DNA of 11,395 nt, taken from the NCBI GenBank assembly GCA_025922795.1, contig JAICHC010000032.1, positions 1 through 11,395 on the forward strand, in the 5' to 3' direction. This document shows, one piece after another, positions 6,982 through 11,395 of the stretch. Position 1 is the first letter of the stretch; the number at the start of each line of letters is the position of its first letter. The notes beneath the pieces are model-generated. The model made no database searches and was not told the DNA's origin. It was given only the letters and a program-made list of their open reading frames with translations. Source of the DNA: Candidatus Binatia bacterium (GTDB lineage: Bacteria > Desulfobacterota_B > Binatia > UBA9968). The position numbers and the translations under genes were made by a program.

Positions 6982-8694
6982 TTACTTGGAGAGCCCGAAC
7001 GAGGTGATATCTCCGCCTGAAAAAAACGTGCCGATGAGATTGCCGCGCGTGATCGGCAGGTCGAGGTGAGAGGGAAGCGTTTCATCATGATAAATCGTGA
7101 TCCGCGCCGGCCGCGTGCGCCGAACGTGATTTCTCGCCAGCGCCTGCAATGAATTCAACGCCGGCTCGTCGTCGGCTCCTTTGATACGGATCGCGATGCG
7201 CTCGCCGGCTTGAAACAGACGAGCTGTCGGCACAATCGGGATCTTCAGCTCGTAAATCTTTCCCGGCTCGAGCGGCTCGCGCGACTCATGAGCCTGGACC
7301 GGCGCCCAGAGTTCGCTGTCGTCGCGCAGCTTGCGCTGTGAGGCACGCAGCCAACCGCGGGTAAGCTCGTGTTCTTTGCCGTCGCGATCGATCAGCAGCA
7401 GTGTGGCGAACAACAATGAATCGGTGTCCGTCGTCGAAACATAGAGCGTTAGCACGCTCGGACCGAGCACTTCGATATTCTCCACCAGCGGCGGCGTGGC
7501 GTAGGTGAGCACACCGTGCTCGAAGTTCGATTCGTCGAAGGAGTCGAAGCCTTCGGCCGGCCAGATCTCATGCTCGCTAAGGATGCCTTCCTTGTGCAGG
7601 TAAAATGTCGTCCAGCGTGCCTCGGGCGGCGGCCAGTCGTGTAAATTCTTCCACTCACCGCTGGGTGGGATGAAACAGCGGATCGGCGGCTCATCCATGA
7701 TGCCGGTATTGATGCCCTTGAGCCAATAATCAAACCAGCGTAGCGACTCGTCCTGATATTGATAGACGGGCCGATCGAGATAGACTCCCGGCCCGATAAC
7801 CATTTTCTTCGGACCCTGCCAATTCTTCCATGCGGTGAATGCGCCGGGCAGGTGTAGACCGTAGTTACCCCAACAGGCGCCCAGATAGGCGGGGATCGTT
7901 GCCTTGTGATCTTGCGCGTTGCGTTCGTGCCAGAACGGGCCGTCGAATGGATGGAGCACGAGATCGACGATCAGCGCGTTAGTGCCCGCGCCGGGATTTT
8001 GCAGCGCCTCGCGTAAACCGGGCACTGCCATGATCTCGTCGTCGCGCATGGCTTGCGTGATGGCTTCCCTGTAGGCCGCCTCGCCGTGTTTTTCTTTGTA
8101 GAGGCTTCGGTAGTTGGGTTTGTGCAAGCTGTTGCGCCAGTGGGTGATGAACCCGTGCGCCAAGGTGCCGCCGTGGTAGCAGCGGTGGCGATAATCGTCG
8201 CTGCCCGCGAACGGCGCAAAGACCGCCTTGAGCGGTTTGGGTCCGAGAGCGGCAACCGCTTTGGCAAGGCGCGCAAAGTACGAAACGCCGAACATGCCGA
8301 CGGCCCCGTTGCTCCATGGCTGCGCGGCCAGCCAGTCGATCAGATTGCAAATGTCTTGTACTTCGAGCGGCCCCATGAGCTGGTAGTATCCTTCCGAGCT
8401 ACCGCTGCCGCGCACATTGAAAACCGCATGGACGTATCCCCGGCGGGCGAAGAAAGTCGAGTCGCCGCTTTCCATGTAACCACGCAGGGGCGTAAAGCCG
8501 ACCGGGCGCACGGGCGGAGACTGCAAATTTTTGTTGTATGCGTGCGCGCCTAATATCACTGGAAATTTTTCCTCCGATTTCGGGCGATAGATGTCGCCGT
8601 CGAGCAAAGTGCCGTCGGGCATGGGCACTTTGACGTCGCGATCGACGGTGACGTCGTATTTTCTCTCCGACGTGGACCACTGGCGCGTAAACAT
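6982..8694 (-). CDS. CocE/NonD-type hydrolase (X-Pro dipeptidyl-peptidase S15 family)
   Basis: This is an alpha/beta-hydrolase-fold enzyme of the CocE/NonD family, whose members hydrolyse esters, amides or acylated antibiotics. It has 570 residues, the normal length. Visible in order: N-terminal DGTLLDGDIYRP (about 27-38), the oxyanion-region FNVRGSGSSEG (about 92-102), the nucleophile elbow GVSY with Ser138, a helical lid (about 165-240), WFDYWLKG (about 320-327), and a C-terminal beta-sandwich domain (about 400-570) with RGWLRASQRK. The residues at the expected catalytic Asp (Asn277 in WGNYGLH) and His (GPGVYLDRP, 301-309) differ from the usual ones; see findings. No signal peptide is evident, so it is likely cytoplasmic. 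Start at ATG 8694 is backed by GGAGG eight bases upstream and a candidate promoter at 8720-8748. It may be co-transcribed with the TctC-type gene. Confidence 0.88.
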   Translation of the reverse strand: MFTRQWSTSERKYDVTVDRDVKVPMPDGTLLDGDIYRPKSEEKFPVILGAHAYNKNLQSPPVRPVGFTPLRGYMESGDSTFFARRGYVHAVFNVRGSGSSEGYYQLMGPLEVQDICNLIDWLAAQPWSNGAVGMFGVSYFARLAKAVAALGPKPLKAVFAPFAGSDDYRHRCYHGGTLAHGFITHWRNSLHKPNYRSLYKEKHGEAAYREAITQAMRDDEIMAVPGLREALQNPGAGTNALIVDLVLHPFDGPFWHERNAQDHKATIPAYLGACWGNYGLHLPGAFTAWKNWQGPKKMVIGPGVYLDRPVYQYQDESLRWFDYWLKGINTGIMDEPPIRCFIPPSGEWKNLHDWPPPEARWTTFYLHKEGILSEHEIWPAEGFDSFDESNFEHGVLTYATPPLVENIEVLGPSVLTLYVSTTDTDSLLFATLLLIDRDGKEHELTRGWLRASQRKLRDDSELWAPVQAHESREPLEPGKIYELKIPIVPTARLFQAGERIAIRIKGADDEPALNSLQALARNHVRRTRPARITIYHDETLPSHLDLPITRGNLIGTFFSGGDITSFGLSK

Positions 8695-8719
8695 AAACTC
8701 GACCTCCCGACGAAGTCCC

Positions 8720-8748
8720 CAAATACTCCAGGCAAGGAAAAATGTCCA
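8720..8748 (-). promoter_or_regulatory. candidate sigma70-type promoter for the CocE-type hydrolase
   Basis: On the minus strand, TGGACA (8748-8743) and TATTTG (8725-8720) are separated by exactly 17 bases. The -35 matches consensus at five of six positions and the -10 at three of six. Transcription would start near 8713, about 19 bases before the ATG, with the Shine-Dalgarno site inside the leader. Confidence 0.45.
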
Positions 8749-8873
8749 GAAACCATGCCACGGGTTCAGCGGTAAAAGTTCAGCTCGAGCACTGGAGTGG
8801 CCCGTTGGAGGGTAGACACAGAGGTGTGGCCGTCAACAACCGCGCTTCGAAATGCATGATGCACAGCGTTGCC

Positions 8874-8902
8874 TTGACGATCGGAGCGGTCAAAGTTATT
8901 CT
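8874..8902 (+). promoter_or_regulatory. sigma70-type promoter for the amidohydrolase
   Basis: TTGACG (8874-8879), a 17-base spacer and TATTCT (8897-8902) match consensus at five and four of six positions. A start near 8909 gives a short leader holding AAGGAGGAG (8914-8922) and then GTG at 8933. The site lies inside the longer open frame beginning at 8852, which argues against that upstream start. Confidence 0.6.
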
Positions 8903-8932
8903 CGCTCGCTGCGAAGGAGGAGTTGCAAAGCT

Positions 8933-9775
8933 GTGCGGATTATCGATTTACATTGCTATCCAAACACGGAGCCCTGGATCAAATCGCAGGGGCCATACGT
9001 GGAAGCACTGGCAAAATACTGGAACCGCGCATGGACGTGGAAAGACGAAAGCGAGGTTATCGAAGAGTTCAAGCGGGCGGGCGTGCAGGCGATGTTGGTC
9101 GCTTTCGACATCGAAGTGGTCACCGGCGCGCCACCCTGCACGAATGAATATGTCGCCAGGATGCGCGACGATCATCCCGACGTAATCCGCCAGGCCTGGG
9201 GCGCCGTCGATCCGCTCAAAGGGGAACGGGCGATCGAAGATGCAAAAAGGGCGATCGAAGAGCTTAAACTTTTTGGCTTTCACTTCCATCCGATCATGGG
9301 CCACTTTTCCGTTGACGAGCGGCGATTCTATCCGCTGTGGGAAACCATCAATGGGCTCAAAGTGCCGATCATGATCGACGTCGGCACCACGGGCATGGGA
9401 GCCGGCATGCCGGGCGGTTTGGGCGCAGTGATCCGACACGCACACCCCGCCGCGATCGATCAGCTGGCCGCAGACTTTCCCGATCTGACTATTGTCGCGG
9501 CGCATCCGGGATGGCCGTGGACTGAAGAGATGCTGGCGGTGGCGCTGCACAAAGGCAACGTGTCGTGGGAACTGTCCGGCTGGGCACCGAAATATTTTCC
9601 CGAGCCGTTAAAACGCGACATCAAAGGGCGTTTGAAGGATAAAATCATGTTCGGCAGCGATTATCCGAGTATTCCGTACGAGCGCATTTTCAAAGAGTGG
9701 GAAGAGCTTGGCTACCCGGACGAGCTGATGGAAAAAATCTTCCACGCCAACGCCGAGCGGATTCTCGGTCTGTAG
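8933..9775 (+). CDS. amidohydrolase (Amidohydrolase_2, metal-dependent TIM-barrel hydrolase)
   Basis: This is a cytoplasmic TIM-barrel hydrolase or decarboxylase of the amidohydrolase superfamily, akin to 2-pyrone-dicarboxylate hydrolases and ACMSD-like enzymes. It has 280 residues, the normal length. Motifs: RIIDLHCYP at strand 1 (Asp5, His7), FHFHP with His117/His119, HPGWPW with His191, and FGSDYP with Asp243, the usual strand-8 Asp. The second residue of the strand-1 HxH pair is Tyr9, and the usual strand-5 His is Asp149 (MIDVGTTG). I chose GTG at 8933 because AAGGAGGAG lies ten bases upstream, a promoter lies at 8874-8902, and homologues of this type begin with RIIDLH. The open frame extends to an ATG at 8852, but the added 27 residues are low-complexity and lack a ribosome site. 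It is divergent from the CocE-type gene. Substrate unknown. Confidence 0.88.
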   Translation: MRIIDLHCYPNTEPWIKSQGPYVEALAKYWNRAWTWKDESEVIEEFKRAGVQAMLVAFDIEVVTGAPPCTNEYVARMRDDHPDVIRQAWGAVDPLKGERAIEDAKRAIEELKLFGFHFHPIMGHFSVDERRFYPLWETINGLKVPIMIDVGTTGMGAGMPGGLGAVIRHAHPAAIDQLAADFPDLTIVAAHPGWPWTEEMLAVALHKGNVSWELSGWAPKYFPEPLKRDIKGRLKDKIMFGSDYPSIPYERIFKEWEELGYPDELMEKIFHANAERILGL

Positions 9776-9835
9776 CCTATCGCCTGTGTTTAGGATGCGC
9801 GTGCGAAGAGCCGCAACAAAGGCGGCAAGCGACAT

Positions 9836-9911
9836 TTCACCACTGAGGCGTAGATTTCGGAGTCTCTCTCGAAAATTTTTTTCTCAGCGTAGTCCGCGTC
9901 TCCGTGGTGAA
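9836..9911. repeat. inverted repeat between convergent genes
   Basis: The left arm 9836-9854 (TTCACCACTGAGGCGTAGA) and the right arm 9893-9911 are inverted copies matching at 15 of 19 bases. Between them is a purine/pyrimidine-rich core with AAAATTTTTTT. The element fills most of the 145-bp gap between the 3' ends of the amidohydrolase and MFS genes. It resembles the dispersed 'CACGGAGACGCGGAG'-style repeats seen between genes of many environmental bacteria (impression). In this position it could also serve as a bidirectional terminator. Confidence 0.6.
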
Positions 9912-9920
9912 TTCCTGGTT

Positions 9921-11030
9921 TCAGCGGGGGCGCTCGCGCACGGCTCCAATCAGCAGGCTGTAAAGAATTAGTGGGACGGCGGTCACCAGGATCATTGCCG
10001 TAAGGATTTCTCCAGTGCCGGTAATCAGTTTGGCTGCAACCAACGGCGCCAAAACGCCCGCCGTGTAGTGCAGTGACATGATGATGCCGCTGGCGGTGCC
10101 GGCGTTGCCGGCCGGAGCAGCGTCCTGAGCGAGAGCGATGACCAGCGCGGGCACCGAAGCTTTGAGTACTCCGAAGACGAATATTCCGACGGCAAGAGAC
10201 ACCGCCGATTCCAACCAATAAAAAACTGCAAAGGCCGCCGCCGCGGCGGGAATAGCGCTCAGGACGATCACCTGTTTGCGGCCGAACTTGTCCGACAACG
10301 AGCCGAGCGAAAATGAACCGAGCATGTTGGCGATGCTCAGCACACCCATGATCCAACCGGTCTCTTCAAGCGTGAGCGTCTTGGCGGTGCGCAGCGCGGT
10401 TGGAGTCCAGGCGGCACTGCTCCAAAACACGGAGCCACCGATGAACTCGGCGAGCGCGAGAGTAAAAAGCGGCAACGAAAGCGCGTCTTTGAACAAGCCG
10501 AAGTGGGTCACTCCCGCGGTCCGGCGGCTGCCGCGAATCCAGTAGAGCTGGAGCAGCATGTCAGCGACCCCGATGAGGCCTACCGTCACGAACGCGGCGC
10601 GCCAGCCGAAGGCAGCGGCGACGCGGCTCGCCAAGACGGCGCCGATGGCGCCGCCGATGCCATAGGTCACGGAAACCAAACTGGCGCCGAGACCGCGCCG
10701 ATGCGGCAGCAGGTCGGACATGATTGCGTAGAGCGACGGTGGCGTGAAGCCGTAGCCGATTCCCGTGACGGCAAGAAAACAAAAAAACCACAAACGCTGA
10801 CTGCTTATGCCAGCGCTCAGGAATCCAAAAGCGAGCAGGCTGAGTCCGGCGATCAACACCGTCTTGCGGCCGATTCGATCAGCGAGCCGCCCGGCAATCG
10901 CGCTGGTGATTGCCGCAACCATCATCATGACCGAGAAGAGACCGCCGGCTTCGAGTTCGGAGAGCGAAAACGATGCGCGCACTTCCGGCAAGGCGATCCC
11001 GAGCGTCGCCACCATCATGGACGGCATCAA
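9921..11030 (-). CDS. MFS transporter; start uncertain
   Basis: This is an inner-membrane secondary transporter of the major facilitator superfamily. From the TTG at 11030 it has 369 residues, slightly short for a 12-helix MFS protein (usually about 390-420). Both copies of the MFS loop 2-3 motif are visible: GRLADRIGRK (47-56) in the N-half and GSLSDKFGRK (243-252) in the C-half. A TPPSLYAIMSDLLPHRRG segment (about 96-113) also fits. Hydrophobic helices fill the rest. Starting at TTG 11030, or the ATG directly after it, cuts into the first membrane helix. In-frame hydrophobic codons (SVFIAPCS) continue upstream to an amber TAG at 11114-11112, preceded four codons earlier by ATG at 11126. No Shine-Dalgarno site supports any start. 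The gene may be intact from a weak start or recently broken by a nonsense mutation. It converges with the amidohydrolase gene. Substrate unknown. Confidence 0.8.
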   Translation of the reverse strand: MMPSMMVATLGIALPEVRASFSLSELEAGGLFSVMMMVAAITSAIAGRLADRIGRKTVLIAGLSLLAFGFLSAGISSQRLWFFCFLAVTGIGYGFTPPSLYAIMSDLLPHRRGLGASLVSVTYGIGGAIGAVLASRVAAAFGWRAAFVTVGLIGVADMLLQLYWIRGSRRTAGVTHFGLFKDALSLPLFTLALAEFIGGSVFWSSAAWTPTALRTAKTLTLEETGWIMGVLSIANMLGSFSLGSLSDKFGRKQVIVLSAIPAAAAAFAVFYWLESAVSLAVGIFVFGVLKASVPALVIALAQDAAPAGNAGTASGIIMSLHYTAGVLAPLVAAKLITGTGEILTAMILVTAVPLILYSLLIGAVRERPR

Positions 11031-11176
11031 GTTCGAACAGGGAGCAATAAAGACGGAAAGTCGATCCGCTTGCGCAGACGCCGGTGATTTTTGCGGGTCG
11101 ATGGGTTGTTCCTATTGCCGCGGCATGAATGCAAAAGCGCAGGCGATCTTCATCTGCCGGTTTGTAGGAGAATCAT

Positions 11177-11395
11177 ATGGGAAAAGCAAGGCGGCGATCG
11201 AGCCGCGGCAAAGCCGCAAAGAGAGAGCAGAAATCTAGCCACAAAGGCACAAAGGTCACTAGAGAAGGAGACGGCTATAGCCGTCCGCGCGTTATCGAAG
11301 ATTTCACCGCAGAGAACATAGCGCAGTCGAACCGCAACCATAGCTCGGAGTATCTCCCGCAAAGAGAGAGGCGCAAAGTCCGCAAAGGAAAAAAA
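11177..11395 (+). CDS. doubtful basic reading frame, open at the right edge
   Basis: An ATG at 11177 is preceded at good distance by AGGAG (11166-11170) and the frame stays open for 73 codons to the end of the window. The predicted start is MGKARRRSSRGKAAKREQ, and the whole frame is strongly basic (Lys/Arg-rich). For a gene: the ribosome-binding site and the length without stops. Against: the basic composition comes from the AAG/AGA-rich repeat units on which the frame sits, and I recognise no family. It would be divergent from the MFS gene. Its 3' end is outside the window, so it cannot be judged fully. Confidence 0.22.
   Translation, partial: MGKARRRSSRGKAAKREQKSSHKGTKVTREGDGYSRPRVIEDFTAENIAQSNRNHSSEYLPQRERRKVRKGKK
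11270..11285. promoter_or_regulatory. perfect 16-bp palindrome
   Basis: GACGGCTATAGCCGTC is its own reverse complement, equivalent to a 6-bp stem with a TATA loop or a two-fold protein site. It lies about 240 bp upstream of the MFS start within repeat-rich DNA. By rough estimate, a 16-bp perfect palindrome is expected about 0.2 times in a window this size. A role as an operator is speculative. Confidence 0.25.

Larger units (their letters stand above)
11031..11395. other. repeat-rich region upstream of the MFS gene
   Basis: This 365-bp tail holds no firm gene. It has a 14-base direct repeat CCGCAAAGAGAGAG (11214-11227 and 11357-11370), further CGCAAAG units at 11372-11378 and 11381-11387, and a CACAAAGG doublet near 11241-11254. 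These purine-rich units are of the dispersed intergenic type also suspected at 9836-9911. It also holds a 16-bp palindrome (11270-11285), the in-frame amber codon ahead of the MFS gene (11112-11114), and a doubtful reading frame from 11177 to the edge. An antisense frame (11150-11362) mirrors the repeats and is probably not a gene. Confidence 0.5.

Noticed and set aside
6577..7020. Plus-strand frame of 147 codons across the TctC start and the downstream gap
   Set aside because: Mostly antisense to the TctC-type gene, with no independent support.
7971..8553. Several 100-166 codon frames inside the CocE-type gene
   Set aside because: Alternate-frame shadows in GC-rich coding DNA; the hydrolase frame explains the region.
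11150..11362. Minus-strand frame of 70 codons in the right-hand tail
   Set aside because: Composition reflects the purine-rich repeats read in reverse; there is no ribosome site or recognisable family.
1..11395. tRNA, rRNA or known riboswitch
   Set aside because: No cloverleaf pattern, rRNA core sequence or familiar riboswitch core was seen on either strand by eye.

Overview
The window looks like chromosomal DNA of an uncultivated, metabolically versatile Gram-negative bacterium. The evidence is the set of transport and hydrolase families: a TAXI-type TRAP transporter, a TctC/Bug-type binding protein, a CocE/NonD hydrolase, a metal-dependent amidohydrolase and an MFS permease. Signal peptides and Shine-Dalgarno sites are of ordinary bacterial type, and GC is roughly 55-60% outside the centre. 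This style, together with short purine-rich repeats between genes, reminds me of soil or sediment lineages once grouped as Deltaproteobacteria (for example Binatota) or of Tectomicrobia/Rokubacteria. That placement is an impression only. I see no rRNA, tRNA, CRISPR array, transposase, integrase or phage gene.

Layout. (1) 111-3251, minus strand: a TAXI solute-binding protein gene followed by a fused TRAP permease gene, with an intrinsic terminator between them. This is a complete two-gene TRAP importer. (2) 3252-3796: non-coding, dominated by a long imperfect inverted repeat (about 3296-3525). (3) 3797-5523: a lower-GC block with two divergent genes I do not recognise, an exported Cys-rich protein anchored by a C-terminal membrane helix (minus) and a four-helix membrane protein (plus). 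It is followed by a MITE-like inverted repeat (5538-5660). (4) 5773-8694, minus: a CocE/NonD-type hydrolase gene and, 144 bp downstream, a TctC-type binding protein gene with no TctA/TctB permease in view. (5) 8933-9775, plus: an amidohydrolase gene, divergent from the hydrolase, with a good promoter and a reassigned GTG start. (6) 9836-9911: an inverted repeat between two convergent gene ends. (7) 9921-11030, minus: an MFS permease gene whose start is unclear because an in-frame amber codon lies just upstream. (8) 11031-11395: repeat-rich DNA with one doubtful basic reading frame running off the right edge.

How the genes may work together (inference): the window resembles an uptake-and-hydrolysis island. 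TRAP, TctC and MFS proteins would capture or move small organic acids or esters, and the CocE-type and amidohydrolase enzymes would cleave ester, amide or ring-carboxylate substrates in the cytoplasm. No substrate can be assigned from sequence. I found no convincing new defence or mobile system. The items most worth a second look are the two long inverted-repeat elements, the unknown exported/membrane gene pair, the apparently altered catalytic triad of the CocE-type protein, and the amber codon before the MFS gene.
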